Origin: Haemaphysalis longicornis
Taxonomy: Eukaryota; Arthropoda; Arachnida; Ixodida; Ixodidae
Direction: 5' to 3'
DNA length: 64,000 nt
NCBI GenBank assembly: GCA_013339765.2
Contig: CM023450.1
Location: 39,130,711 to 39,194,710, forward strand
Positions within the stretch are counted from its first letter, which is position 1. Every line of letters starts with the position of its first letter. Shown in pieces: positions 10,441 through 25,294 of the stretch. Both the position numbers and the translations under genes were made by a program. Under the pieces are notes generated by a model that did not search any database, was not told the origin of the DNA, and saw nothing but the letters and a program-made list of their open reading frames with translations.

Positions 10441-12105
10441 CCACTTTATTGGAACTCTGGTTTTAGGGTGGGGGAGTGGCGGTGGCCCATAGGGCCGCCG
10501 CGACGTCGAGGGCACGACTGGTGACCAGTTCTTGGAGGTCGCGGTCCGAGCACCCCAGAGCCTGTTCCCAAGAGGGGTGGGGGAGGGATAGAGGTGAGCA
10601 AAAGGATGGCGGGCCGGACATTCGCAGAGCGAGTGATAGAGCCGTGTCCGGCGCCGTCCACCAAGGGGGCAGGTGTGGGAGACGGAAAAGAGGTGAGGGA
10701 TGCGTATGCACGTATAGTAGTGCGGTGAGGGAAACGAGTGAGGATCGGAAGAAGGCTGCCACATGTGGGCAGCCTTCGGCGGTGAGGAGGGGGCGGGAAG
10801 GGGGAAGTTGTCTGCGAAGGAGGCGGTAATGTTGGTGGGATGTCCCGGTATGTGAGCAGTACCGAATGGGACATCTCGGGAACGCCGTGTGTAGGTGTAA
10901 AAGAAGCGCCTGCCGGTGTGTCAAGCTCGGGCTTGGTGGTGGGCAGCCTCATTACCACCTATGCCGGTGGGGCCGGGTCCACAGCAGCGTCACCGGGTTC
11001 GGAAGTGGGGTCGAGTGCGAAGAATTTGGAGGGCCAATATGAAATGGTGCCCTTGAGGTAATTTCGGATGGCGGGCTTGCGAATCTGATAATATAATGAG
11101 AGGGGTGGGTGTTTGGGTAAAGAGCGAGGGCAATTGCCGCCTCCTCCGCGGTACTGAAGTCCGAGGTGAGCACCGTGGCTGGACGCTTGCGGGTCGGCGC
11201 CAGGTGTTCCTATGACCACATTGCCAAAAGCGGGCTTGCTCGGATACTCAGCCGCGTTTACTATACGACGCTCGGGGAAGGGGGAGTAGCGTCTGACATG
11301 ATCCCGGGCACGGGCTAAACGGCGACCAATGTGGAAGGCGGGATTCTATTGCGAGGAAGGGGTTTGAGTGGATGCTGGAGCGGATTGAGAGAGGGATGGC
11401 AGCCATAGGATCGAGTAGAATGGGTGGGTCGAGATGCGCTCGTTCAAGAATGCAGCGGCCGGTGGGCGTTTGGGATAGATGATTGATTTGGGCAGTGCGG
11501 TGCGCTCGAGTAGCCTCCGTCACCGTGTTGTGTAGACCTGGGGCTAGAAAGTCGTTCGGTAGGGCGTGTGTAGGCAAGAGAGCGCTGCATGATAGGCACG
11601 TCTTAAAAGAGCGTCCAAGGACTGCTTCTGAGTTAGGGTGATGGTGGCGTATGGTAGGTGGTAGCAGAAGCGATAGATGAGGAAGCTATGAAGGAGGCAA
11701 AGGCGCTCAGATTCACCGAGGCCATTTTTACGGGTCGTTATGCGTTTAATGAGGGCAATGATCTGCGTGGTGCAAGTGCGAAGCTGGGCGATGGTGTGTG
11801 TGCTGCTGCGAGTAGAGTGTATGATAAAGCCAAGGATGCGGACTTGTGAGACATGGGAATAATTGTGCCATCGAGCGAGGACCTGGATGGATTCAGCGGC
11901 ACCGTGTAGGGAGGTGGGACCGGGATCGCCGTGGAGGTAATATAAGTAATTCTGATTTGGAGACAGATCAGGAGAGACCGGCAGCTTGGGCATGCTGGTG
12001 TACGATAGATGCTCCCTGATTGAGGGTCTCTTCGATCATGGCATCACTACCGCTGGGCACCTATAGTGTGATGTCGTCAGCATAGATCGCAGATCGGAGG
12101 TTGGG
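10439..12105 (-). pseudogene. 5'-truncated LINE: RT thumb, post-RT region and terminal zinc finger
   Basis: Read leftward from 12105, the YADD box is intact (RSAIYADDIT at about 12066-12095). The thumb SHVSQVRILGFIIHS...IIALIKRITTRKNGLG follows at 11600-11860, then the post-RT segment LHNTVTEATRAHRTAQINHL at about 11470-11540 with TPTGRCILERAHLDPP. The RNase H-like/C-terminal region near 10600-10750 retains HTCPLGGRRRTRLYHSLCEC, a worn C-x2-C...H-x4-C finger (second Cys lost). The 3' end is AATAAA at 10445-10450 followed by (CT)n. Truncation falls in the palm just upstream of YADD, a normal outcome of incomplete reverse transcription. Several frame changes show it is dead. Confidence 0.82.
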
Positions 12106-13077
12106 GTGTGCTCAAGCGCGCGAGCGAGAGGCGTCGGAATCCGACCCCGGCTGTTGCGAGCAGCAGTAGGCAGTGTGGTGGTGGTGCCAGCCGTGTGTGC
12201 TCCGCAGTTTCCGCGATGCAAACGGATCGGTATGGCACCGACTGACATAGAAATTGATATCGGGAGTAAATTACGTGTTTGCAATGCCACCGTGCTTGTT
12301 ATGTTCACCAATAGTCATGTTTACGGAAGCGCGGACGCTCGAATGCGGAGCGCGCACAGCATATGTGAGTCACGGCTGGATCCGTGCTCGCGATGGACTT
12401 TCGACGAGGCGATTTTCTACGCTGTTGACATTGCAATGCAATATAATCTTTCTTAACTAGGACTTATGACAGGTTACTGACGACGAACGAAATACCCGGC
12501 TGAAACATAATAACACGACCGCACAACCAGTCCAAATTACTATTCGAAGGTTGAGCAAAAGGGTTGACGTTCGGCGAGTTAATATTGGTTGATCATGATC
12601 GTGATCATTCATTGACCTAACTCTGCGCAGCGCATGTGGCCTGTCGCTCGAGCCCACCTTTGTGAAACCGCTGCTTGCACCACAAATGCTTTACGCGACT
12701 AGCAGTAACTGTTTTGTAATTGTAATACTTTAGATTCCGTGGCAACGCTAAATGATTAGAAGCTTTTTCCTTTGACCACGTTGTGAACAGGTTGAGCTAT
12801 TTTCCAAATGCAGCGTTTCACGCGTATCTCGAGCTGCGTTTCCACATTTGGCTGCCTGCTTATCCTGCTAGCGACCAGCAGTGTGCGATGGAGAAAGTTA
12901 TCCTTTCATATCGTTTGCCAGTGTAATGCGTTGGCGTGAAAAAAAGGTAAACAAAACACCCGTGATTTAAAAGGTTAGATTAGATGAAAAGGGTATTGTT
13001 TAATGCCAATCGGCTGTAATGACCAAACAATATATGTATTTTAAATTGACTACAAGGAACCAGGAGTAATTGTAGTG
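12106..13077. other. Unassigned stretch
   Basis: No recognised gene. The first 330 nt are GC-rich and open on the plus strand (116 codons from 12106) but show no motif, splice signals or similarity I recognise. The remainder is AT-rich non-coding sequence. Confidence 0.35.
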
Positions 13078-13097
13078 TTGTATTGTATCGGCGCTCG

Positions 13098-13224
13098 TGA
13101 AAGATCCCCCAAGTAGTCAAAATTAACCCGCAGCCCTCCAATACGGCGCGCCTCTATCACCCATGAAGCGTCGGGGCGTTAAACACCATAATGAATGATG
13201 AATGAATCCACCAACCAATCAATG
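13098..13224 (+). mobile_element. 5'-truncated SINE tail
   Basis: The 3' half of the same SINE family as 2919-3174: GTAGTCAAAATTAACCCGCA, the ACGGCGCGCCTC segment, GGGCGTTAAACACC and a degenerate AATG/AATC tail. The tRNA head is missing. A short near-repeat TGTATTGTA flanks it at 13079-13087 and 13226-13234, consistent with a short target-site duplication. Confidence 0.75.
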
Positions 13225-13234
13225 CTGTATTGTA

Positions 13235-14211
13235 AAGAATAAAGTGCTTAACATTTCAGGGGGTTCCGTTCACTGTCGCACCTTTGCGTGTGATAATGGA
13301 TTTTGCTCCGTCTGCTTGCCGTCCAAGTGCACCCAACAAAGCCTGGAGTTGGTCGTTGGTACAAAGTCGTTGCGATTTATCAACGGAATCCACCGATATC
13401 TCAACTCGGTGTGCGTTGGAAAGCGATGCCGCAAAAACACGCCGCAACCGCACTGCATTTTCTCCAGGCAGTGTCGTGCACATGCGTGCTGTCAGCGACT
13501 GTTTCTCGCTTTCGCTGGTTGTTCAATAACCCACCACCGCGCAGTGCTGGACCAAACGACGTTTGACCGCCTTGAACGGCAAATCGGGCAGCATTGGCTA
13601 AAAACAGTTGAAAGTTCCGCAAAAACTAAGCACACGGTGCGAAATACTCCTGAAATACGCAGCGGAGCACACCGCGCCGAGCGATGTTAGCAGCCCAGCG
13701 CGCTCAGGCAACGCTGGTGCCGCCGAGAGAACTGGTTGAGAGTATTTTCCTCCTTTCCCGGCTGCTTATGGAAAATGGTGTATATACCCACTGCTGAAAA
13801 TAAACGTCTAAGACCTACGTCAGTGTTCATACTTGTCAACATTGTTGAACAAGAACAAAACATTACGCAGATATAAGGCAGGTAATCAATACATAAAGTG
13901 TTATTTGCAGTGTTCTTTTATAACAAATTCATGGATGCTTGTTCTTTGAGATAGTAAATTAAATACTTCATCAACTGCATGAAAACTCACTCTGTTGCCT
14001 GCTGTCGCCCGCGCCACTATAGCTTCTAGCGGCATTTTAAGAAATTAAACAGAAACAGTTACAAAAGGTTCCAACTAGATAGATTACACATTCTGCTTGG
14101 AACGCACGTGGAGTAGCTCAGCGTAGTTCTATAAACTTTGAAGTAGGGCGCCTCGATTCCCGCACTTCTCCGTTGTATGGTACCGCTGGCATCGAGGCAC
14201 CCGGCCTGGAG
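13235..14211. other. Unassigned stretch, possible solo LTR within
   Basis: 13260-13690 is open in several frames on both strands without a recognised motif. 13686-13846 begins TGTTAGCAGC, contains TATATACCC and AAAATAAA and ends TTGTCAACA, the layout of a small LTR, but no target-site duplication is visible, so I do not call it. Confidence 0.3.
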
Positions 14212-14440
14212 CAGTGGAACGCGGTAAATTTAAATTGACTTGAGCAAACTATTAGCGTGTTTACCTTGGGTAGAGCGGGACGTAAGAGGGACAATATGAG
14301 ATGGGAACGGGAAAGCGAAGGGAGGCATTTACTTGGCAAATGTTGACGAAGACGACAGTCTTTCGTGAACATTTGCAACGAAAGGAGCCGATACGCGTCC
14401 AATTTTTTTTTGCGGGGCTTCAACACTGAGCGGGTCGTTC
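14212..14440 (+). repeat. Dispersed repeat family copy 1 (GCAGTGGAACGCG...ACATTTGCA)
   Basis: Shares about 200 bp with 62995-63215 in the same orientation and with 19085-19330 in the opposite orientation. Diagnostic phrases are GCAGTGGAACGCGGTAAA near the start and GTCTTTCGTGAACATTTGCA near 14360, followed by a CCAATTTTTTT stretch. No coding capacity. The class is unknown to me. Confidence 0.6.
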
Positions 14441-14555
14441 AAAACAAAAAGTACGAGAAACACGAACTTAAAACAGCCAGGCGTCACTCCGGCTTGGATT
14501 TGTCATTGGATCATTCTTAATTCTGGTCAGCGTTTTAATGAATACTGAACCCCAC

Positions 14556-14812
14556 AAACTAAATTCATAGCGATCGAACGGGAAAGAAAATAAAATCAGT
14601 GGCGGTTGCGCTCTGAGGCATCACGACAAAAAGTGACTGTAGAACCCTCTCTCAAAAGAACTGCCGCGGCGGTCGAGCATCCACATCGCCATGGAGCCAG
14701 TCCGTGCGTGCGTGCCAGATACTGTTTTTTATTTGTGTTTCCAAGGTTTCTTTAGGAATCTCCTTATTTTGGACTTCGTTTTTTGAAGGAGACGTATATC
14801 ATGCAGATTTTT
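14556..14812. repeat. Left long direct repeat flanking a LINE fragment
   Basis: Nearly identical to 15287-15517 apart from small deletions (about 26 bp net, including AAAGAAAATAAAATC missing on the right). Shared landmarks are AACTAAATTCA, GCGGTTGCGCTCTGAGGCAT, GCCGCGGCGGTCGAGCATCC and ACGTATATCATGCAGATTTT. The right edge abuts the LINE fragment. Confidence 0.9.
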
Positions 14813-15286
14813 GGACGACGTCTTGTGACTGAGTTTCTCTTTCACAGTTAGTCCCATTTTGACGAGTCAGACTTCAATCCGTCTGTATATACCTTTTAAC
14901 GCGAACTGATTGCTTAGTATCGCAAGGCTGGCTTGATTTCTTGCCTATACCTGGTATTTATATCCCATGGTTAGCTTTCCATTTGCTTGGGCGTTCGAAG
15001 TTGGCCGGTAGGAGGCTACATGCGGGGAAGACACCTGTGCTAGAGGATGGTCAGCACACCGGGTTACGTGACGGAGGCTGGTGCTAGTGTCTGGGCTATT
15101 GCTTCGCAGAGAGTTCCATTCGTGGATGTGCACCTTGAAGGCCCAGGCAGATGCGCAGAACTTGAGCCTGCGCACACTCTATCACTCTGAAGTTTGTCTT
15201 AGACAAACCAATCAGCGCTGGGAGGCTGTACCGCAGAAGGCCAAGGAATAGTGCCTTATTGAAGCCCCATGTTTTTCCTGCGTTCC
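14813..15286 (-). pseudogene. LINE RT-thumb fragment between direct repeats
   Basis: On the minus strand AGKTWGFNKALFLGLLRYSL at about 15215-15275, then PALIGLSKTNFRVIECAQAQ and LRICLGLQGAHPRMEL, is the thumb and early post-RT part of a LINE of the RNase H-bearing type (family pattern GKTWG...LF...LRYSLPVL...LE..Q...R..LGLP). It is 5'-truncated at about 15286 and shows no (CT)n or poly(A) end at 14813. It fills the entire gap between the two long direct repeats. Confidence 0.72.
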
Positions 15287-15517
15287 AACTAAATTCAATC
15301 GAACGGGAAGTGGCGGTTGCGCTCTGAGGCATCACGACAAACTGTAGAACCCTCTCTCAAAATAACTGCCGCGGCGGTCGAGCATCCACATCGCCATGGA
15401 GCCAGTCCGTGCGTGCGTGCCAGATACTGTTTTTTATTTGTGTTTCCAAGGTTTCTTTAGGAATCTCCTTATTTTGGACTTCGTTTTTTGAAGGAGACGT
15501 ATATCATGCAGATTTTT
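15287..15517. repeat. Right long direct repeat flanking a LINE fragment
   Basis: Second copy of 14556-14812. Its left edge abuts the LINE truncation point. After 15517 the sequence becomes T-rich and unrelated to what follows the left copy. Confidence 0.9.
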
Positions 15518-15854
15518 TATTTTGTGTATTTTTATAAAATTTTTATTTTTGTGTTTCTTGGTTTTTACCAAATTCGGTTAGACTAATTACATCCGTTTAC
15601 GCTATTGTACCCACTTGATGTGTTATTTCCGCCAGCAATGCATTTTTCTGCAAATGCAGGGCATTACACGGTTGGTCCGTTGTGGACTCCTTTGACGTGG
15701 TTGTTCGGGTTAGTGGTCTTGAGTCGCTGGCTGGCTTCAAGAGGCCAGCGGAGACCCGGTCATCTAAAACCACCAGAAATGGTGGTTTATTTGGAGGTGA
15801 CACGGTCACGTAAGATACTCCGACAGAATGTCGTGTCACAGCACTGCACCCGGC

Positions 15855-16430
15855 TGCATTTAGTGTGTGAGGCCTTAGGAACAGGAGACTACAGTACCAG
15901 CCCTTACCTTCCTTAAACGGCTGGACGTAAGCGTAGCGGCCATTCAGGAGGCAAAGCTCTGCGAAGATGAGGACATATCGTCAGCATTAGAGCCTTTTTA
16001 GAGCAGTATAGTGTTTCTGTCAGCACCTTCGAAGGCTTGTCTGGGGGATGATTCGTCTTCATCAGCAAGAAAACATGGTTTTCCTGTCTCTCCTGTAGTA
16101 CCGATACTTCAGGGCGTTTTATTTGCTTAGACCTTGTCATTGCAGGTGTTGAGTAGTGTATCGTTTGCCTCTACGCACCAGTGAACTGTCATGAGCGTAC
16201 CTCCTTTTTTTCTGGCGCTGGAGGATATTCTACGGTTGTAAAGAGATGTCCTCTCCTTGTGGGGGATTTCCATTGTGTGGTGTGGTGTACAGGGCGGCTC
16301 TAGGCCAGGCGCGCATTATGACCGTACCGCAGCCACCCTAGCTGATCTAGTGCACGAACATGGTCTCGTTGATGTTGGAGATAGGAAAGGGAGCTCCGTG
16401 CACTTCGCTCAGTTTCAGAGTTATTTAAAA
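15855..16430 (+). pseudogene. LINE AP-endonuclease domain fragment, plus strand
   Basis: Plus-strand blocks match an apurinic-type LINE endonuclease in order. They are GLRNRRLQYQ (about 15860-15890) and, after a frameshift, FLKRLDVSVAAIQEAKLCED with the QE motif (15907-15965). IVCLYAPVNCHERTSFFLAL (about 16160-16220) and LLVGDFHCV (GDFN position, about 16255-16280) follow, and then RTAATLADLVHEHGLVDV (about 16322-16375). Spacing agrees with LINEs whose endonuclease reads ICLYAPxxxxER...LLGDFNCV. Frameshifts and stops make it non-functional. It is the only clear LINE fragment here on the plus strand. The preceding 340 nt (15518-15854) could be the end of ORF1 but show no motif. Confidence 0.72.
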
Positions 16431-16929
16431 AATACAATGATGTGTGATTCAATAATGTAAATATACAAGAGGAGGTCCCAAGATAAGAAATCGCAGGCGG
16501 AACCACTATGCTTCTACACCATAAATTGTGAGCATGTACAAATGTATGTTTCGTAAGCAATCCATTATTACGTAAACTGTCAAAGAAATAAAAATTTAGT
16601 GGCGATACATAGATACCTCAAAAACAAACAATAGTGAATAGCAAATAATACGGCACAAATTTATATACTGCACAGACGAAATGAAAACCAACCATCAAGA
16701 AAAAGAGAAAAAAAGTTAAGTACAATACATTTTCATTAGAAATAATTTATACATGTGCACACACACACAAAAAAAACCAAGAGACCACAAGTGACCTACA
16801 GAACGAAAACTAGTGATACTGTCGTAGTCTAATTCCTTTTATTCCATTAGGTGCATGCGTAAATACTTTGAAAGAAGAACAGGGATTTAGAGTTTTTAAG
16901 GTCGATGCCTGAAGTTTTCCAAAAGCTCA

Positions 16930-17700
16930 TTGCGGGAAATTGGCTAGTTCATTTTCTATAATTTAGGTGTACTTTGGGCAATAATAGGTTATCTTGAGAC
17001 GCAAAACGTGCATTATTAGGGTTGAAACTAAATGGGAAGGGAGCATGTCAAGCACAAGGTCATTATTTATTGCGCGGAATCACAAGGCACCAATGCTATA
17101 TTCATATAATTTTGAAAGGGGAAGGAAATTCAACTGAGTAAACAGAGGTTTCGACGGTGATTGACGGTGCGATAAAATAACGATACGCATGATCTGTTCT
17201 TGAATCTTTTTTTGGCGGGCTAAAATCAACGTTGTATGCGCTTCCCCACGATGAAATGCCATACTTTAAGTGACTGTAGATAAACGCAAAATACAAACAA
17301 GTGAAAGTTCGCGTGTTAAAGAAATGCGTGGCTTTAAGAAGTTCCCTTACTCCGTAGCAATTTTGTTGCAGGTAGAAAACGACATGAAAACGCACTTTTT
17401 TTGCGTGCCTAAAATAATACATAGAAAAGAGGCTTTTCATGTAAGCGAATTGATTGAGGAGTGACATTCAAAGATAAGATGGCGGGAAATTTTCTTTGAG
17501 GGGAATGGAGGGGTACGAAACAGGTTTTTGAGAGGTAGATGGAAAGTTTATTTGCAAGACACCACTGCTCGAGAAAGAAGAGGTCTGATAATAAATTAGA
17601 GATAAGGGAATGTGTGCCCTCATGGTGTGATAAAATAGTGGTGTCGTCACCATAAAGTATATAACTTAGCATACAACAAAGCCAAAGAATCCGTTGCTTT
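16930..17700 (-). pseudogene. CR1/L2-like LINE reverse transcriptase fragment
   Basis: Minus strand: LYGDDTTILSHHEGTHSL (catalytic box with GDD, about 17610-17655), FLEQWCLANKLSIYLSKT (about 17515-17575), then after frame changes LYFAFIYSHLKYGISSWGSA (thumb, about 17235-17295) and a C-terminal stretch NNDLVLDMLPSHLVSTLIM near 17030-17085. The combination YADDTTIL, FxxWCLANKLSxxxxKT and F.YSHLxYGIxxWG is typical of CR1/L2-clade elements, a different lineage from the (CT)n-tailed LINEs here. Confidence 0.75.
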
Positions 17701-17860
17701 TCTTTAGTGTTCCTTGAAGTTAAAGTTCTTGCGTATGCCGACGGCATCGCCTATTAAAAGTGAAGCTGTTTGTCGAATCGTAGTTGTTTGTGTTCGTAGA
17801 CAAAAAAAAAGTAATTGCTGAGAGGGCGCACGTGAACGCGCGCACGTGAGCACGGACATT

Positions 17861-18135
17861 GCGGCGACCGCCCGGCAGTTACAAAACCAAGAAAATGCCC
17901 AGTGCTCATGCGTGCGTGCCTCGCGACGATCGCCCAGCTTCCCCTGGGCCCGTTTGCAATTCCAAGCATAAGCACTTAGGGGGATTGGCCGAGATTGCGG
18001 CGACCGCCCAGCAGTTAAAAAACTATGAAAATTCCGAGCGCTTGTGTGCGCGTGCAACGCGGCGACCGCCCAGCGTCCCCGGTGCACGTTGCAACGTGCC
18101 CGCTGCAACAGGCACATTGCACGTCCCCGGTGCAG
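17861..18135. repeat. 137-bp tandem repeat, two copies
   Basis: GCGGCGACCGCCCGGCAGTT at 17861 recurs with one mismatch at 17998, and CGATCGCCCAGC at about 17926 recurs as CGACCGCCCAGC 137 nt later, giving a period of 137 bp. The array is CpG-rich compared with its surroundings. Frames across it are open by composition only. Confidence 0.7.
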
Positions 18136-18139
18136 CATC

Positions 18140-19084
18140 CCGGTGCCCTACTCGCAGGTCGCACGCTTCACTGAGAGGTCGCGTTTGCACGCAGTTGCCG
18201 ATAACGGTGGCCCTCAAGTAAGAAAAATTTGTGTCTCATAAAATAAGCTAAAACAATACCTTTTACATGCCAGAGAAATCGCGAGGAAATGTAAGTAGAA
18301 CGTCCAGCGAATATAGTCGCAGCACGATACGAACATCACCAAAGAGTTTTTAGAACAAAACCTTAGTGAAAGAAAGTTTTAGTTAAAGTGGCTATGTGGG
18401 CTACATCCTTGCTACGGCGTTCTTGTCTGTTTTGATGCTGGAGTGGTTACGTGGTCAGCGTAAGCCAACATTTTACGTCTTTGGGTGCTGTTTAATGAAC
18501 CCATGGGTACGCATGTAGGAAACGTACGCCTATATAGTTCCACCTACTCTCACCTATTAGTGTGTCGTCGGGATTGTCAAACCGGGAAATACTGTGATGA
18601 CACCAACCCTGTGTCACAAGCACAATTCGAGGCGCTTCTAAACGACCAGCGGTAAGTTTTAGGCATCCTGCTCTGCTGTGCACACGTACAATTGGACCTT
18701 CGCCGTGTCGCTTTGCAGCCGTGAACATAGTGTCGCACTGCTGCGATTGTCTTGCCTCTCCCAGATCAAGAAAGGAGTCGCGAATCGGCTCACGTCAGTC
18801 TCTACTTTTCTTTAATGCGAAAACATTGTTCCATATCGGTCGAAAACCCCGTGGAGGTTCACTGGAAAAATGGTCGGCACCGAAAAGAGTAAGCAAGGCG
18901 TCAAAAAAGCTCGGATTGACGTCGGAGTCCTCAGAAATGTTCCTGTCAGCAAAGCAAACAAATGGAATCGAAAAGAAATCTCCTAAATTTCGAACTGGGG
19001 AAAATTTATGCTGGGCCCCGGGGGTGAAAGACCCTCCCGCTCCTCCGACAGCACGGCGGGTCCACGGTTCTGGCTAGCTACAGT
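18140..19084. other. Unassigned stretch
   Basis: No recognised gene, tRNA or repeat. Confidence 0.35.
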
Positions 19085-19330
19085 TGCGCTAAGTGCGTGC
19101 GCGGAGGGAACAGGTCAAGGCACGTGAGAAAAGCGAGAACAATGATCCACGTATCTGACCTATCTGGCAGCAAATGTCAGCGAAAGATGACAGTCTACAT
19201 CTGTTTCTGCCACGCAACCGCTGTCGTGTTAGCCCCTTCCATCTGTTACGCTCTTTCTCTCCCCCCTTGCTTCTCCCATGGGGCACGCAATGGAAGTCTC
19301 CCGCATTTAATTTTTTCGCGTTTTCACTGC
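19085..19330 (-). repeat. Dispersed repeat family copy 2 (reverse orientation)
   Basis: The complement reads GTGCAGTGAAAACGCG, a purine-rich middle, then GTCATCTTTCGCTGACATTTG, in the same order as at 14212-14440 and 62995-63215. Confidence 0.55.
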
Positions 19331-20919
19331 ACTCCCGTTTATCTGTTGGGAGAGGGCGCGTTTTTTGTTCGGTTTTGTTCTGATACAAACAGCAGGAGCC
19401 AGGGTCTGAGCTCTTTCCTTGCGTTGGCTTTGGCGTTCCCTTTCGTTGCCGTTTTTCACACCTATTTTTTGCTGAGGTAAAAACCAATCTAAATATCAGT
19501 GTATTTTGAATGAAAAACCAGTGGTGCTCGCGGTTACGCGTCTATATCTTGTTCAAGTATTCCTGAGGATTCCTTTTATCTGAATTATGTTAACATGTAT
19601 CACCCTTGCCAGTCGTTTTAGTACTGAATGGTCCTGACATATATACTTCATGATCAAGTATTCCTTCACTCTGTCCCGGTTGGTGAACAGAGTGGCAGGC
19701 AGGCAGGCAGGACTTTTTACCTTTAGGTAGCCCAAGACTGACTACTGCCTTTAAAAACACATTTTTTTTGCTAGCACAGTCGAGTCTTCAGTGTGTCCAG
19801 GATGCTGGCACGGGTACCGTCATCTGCCCTTTCGACCAGCTGATGCCGGTGAACAGGTGCATACAGAATGTTGGTAGCTGTTTGCGTGCAGGTGTTTGTC
19901 TGTGATCGTACAGTTCGGGCGCTGAATGTGGAACTGCGGAATGGGGAAGTGCGCAAGTACTTGCGCGCCTTGGTCGGGCTCCGTATGTCTACAAGAGATC
20001 TGCAGTCTTAAAACAGGCTGATCCCTACTTACGTCTCCAAACAGGGCGCCGTCAGGAAACCTTGTTGAGTATCAACTCAAAACATAAGATTCAAGGTGCT
20101 GACAACCAGCTGAATATTTGTTAAGAAAGCTCATGGCTTGGCACGAATCAGATGGCTTTGCAAGGAATCGCGAGTTTTAACTTGTATGGAGCGCCGGTAT
20201 ACCATTTCGTGTCTGTATTCAAAGAACAGTTCTACCAAGCCCTTTGCATAAGAATGCTTTGCAACTTGATGGTACGTGAGTCGGCAGACCCACAAGAATT
20301 GCCCCACACTGGTAGCAGGAAAGGTACCGGAAAAGTAGAGCTTGCACAAAACTTTGTAGTAGGAGGAGATATAAGGCAATGGTGAAGATAATTATAAGCT
20401 CAAGGGTATACAATATATCTGAAAATGCGGGTTTTAGTGCATTGTATTGCAAGCCAACATATTCATTTGAAGGAATGTCAAAACGGACTGGAGGATTATA
20501 CACCAGCAGGTTTTGACATTAAGAACTGGCGGAAGTTACGAAATATTAGTCCGCCTAAAGGGTAGGTTTGTGCTGCGACTATGCGGTATATACTGAATGC
20601 GCAAGCGTGGACAAAAGGGAAACTGTAAGTTGGGCGCACGACATCAACAACTTGAAGGAACGGGCGCAATGGTTGCGAGTAACACGGGCAGGACGACGCT
20701 TGATCTGACGGCCATAGAGGTGTTCAGTCCAGACGAAACATGGTCGAGGTGGACACTCAGCCAAAGACTTGTGGCGTACACGTACTGTGAGAACCCAATT
20801 TGAGAAGACCGAAAGAGAGATGTTCTGTTCAAAATATTTTAAAGAGGAGGCAAACGAATGAAAAATATTCCTTAAAAGACACTAAAGAGAATGCGTTGCT
20901 TCTTGTGGAGCTGGCTCTT
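19331..20919. other. Unassigned stretch
   Basis: Only short frames, none with a recognised motif. A few CAGG units occur near 19690-19710. Confidence 0.35.
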
Positions 20920-24060
<3,141 letters not shown>

Positions 24061-24071
24061 CCTGTTTCTCG

Positions 24072-24554
24072 CCAGAAAAGGACTTATATATCCAAGTACT
24101 GGTTGCAGAGAAGGCGTGTGTATGTTAAGAGGAAGCAATAGAACACATAGTAAGGGAATTGCAAAGTATCTGTGCAGTGCGAATGGGTTAAAGTTCACCT
24201 TTCGATACACCATGTTCTTCTGTTGAACGCAGCATCAATTGGCCTGTAGTTGATATCAGCAAAATGTGATCAGGTATTGGAGGAGAAAAAGAATAGAAAG
24301 GGCCGATCGAGGACCGCCAGAACCATAGTTAGCGTTATCTCTATAATCTCGAACGAAGTGTACGCGAGTCGCGCGGAACAAAAGACAAACATTTGTAGAT
24401 GAGTAACTTACACAGGCCAGATATCATACGCCGTCATCCCGATACAAATGCAAGTAGCCCTTTGCAATCACCACTTCTTAACAATGACACCACGGATGCA
24501 AAATATCCTCCGCGATTAAATAAGATTTCAGTAGAACCACGGCAGCAAAGGAGG
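24072..24554. repeat. Right long direct repeat (about 480 bp) flanking a (CT)n-tailed LINE
   Basis: Second copy of 20920-21390. It starts just beyond the inferred 5' end of the LINE and loses similarity after GGCAGCAAAGGAGG, the same point at which the left copy meets the (GA)n tract. Confidence 0.85.
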
Positions 24555-25294
24555 TAAGGAAACGACGTAAGGAGGCGACACGCCAGAGCGACCGAAGTAA
24601 ACAAAAATTATCGTCGGTCAACACATTTATTCCAACTAATTTTTCGCACTTATTCTCGTCGACAATAAAGTCAGGAGCGCAAGAAACAGCTTCTGGCCGA
24701 CGTACGCGTATTGTCCTGTGTCTATTGCTGGGCTCGGATGCTCTCGGCAGGACAGCCCAAGTGCGTGTCTCCAAGGCACGGACTGGTTTTGCGACAATGT
24801 ACGATCTGAAGACCGAAATCAGACTGGCTCCAAAAAATAACAATATAACTGACCACCAAAGAAAAAACACCTGAGATAGTTAGATGTGGATACCGGACGC
24901 TCATATGGAACCCACAACCTCATCTACGTATTTGGGACACTGGCACATCAACATCTGCTGTACGAGCCTGCTCAAGTATACTCCTCCGAGAATGGTTCTA
25001 TCGGAGCCCCCGCAGCGAGGAGAAAATCATTTACACACTGTGGAACTTTGCTAAAGCTACAACCTCACCAGGATAACTTAGCTATTCCCTTCCCTTTACC
25101 TAGCTTCAGCCGATCTATTTATTCCATGTGAAATTCTACACATATACATCAAGAAACACGTTTTTGTTAGATTAATTGAAGGGGCGCATCTTGGAACTAT
25201 GGAGTTCCAATCTTACACACTGGATACGGGGATTAGAATGGGGAGCCAAGCTGTTTTTTTTTCTTGGCAGAAAAACACGACATGTTGCCACATT
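24555..25294. other. Unassigned stretch
   Basis: No recognised gene or repeat. Confidence 0.35.

Noticed and set aside
10285..10764. Minus-strand frame with a long (SL)n peptide
   Set aside because: It is translation of the (CT)n tract fused to worn LINE sequence. The same applies to 21301-21682.
12106..12456. 116-codon GC-rich plus-strand frame next to the LINE truncation
   Set aside because: No recognised domain or conserved pattern. Open in another frame as well, which suggests composition.
13686..13846. Possible solo LTR (TG...CA, TATATA, AATAAA)
   Set aside because: No flanking target-site duplication, no matching second LTR, and the inverted ends are only about four bases.
18721..19077. 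118-codon plus-strand frame
   Set aside because: No family resemblance and no exon signals. It lies between repeats.
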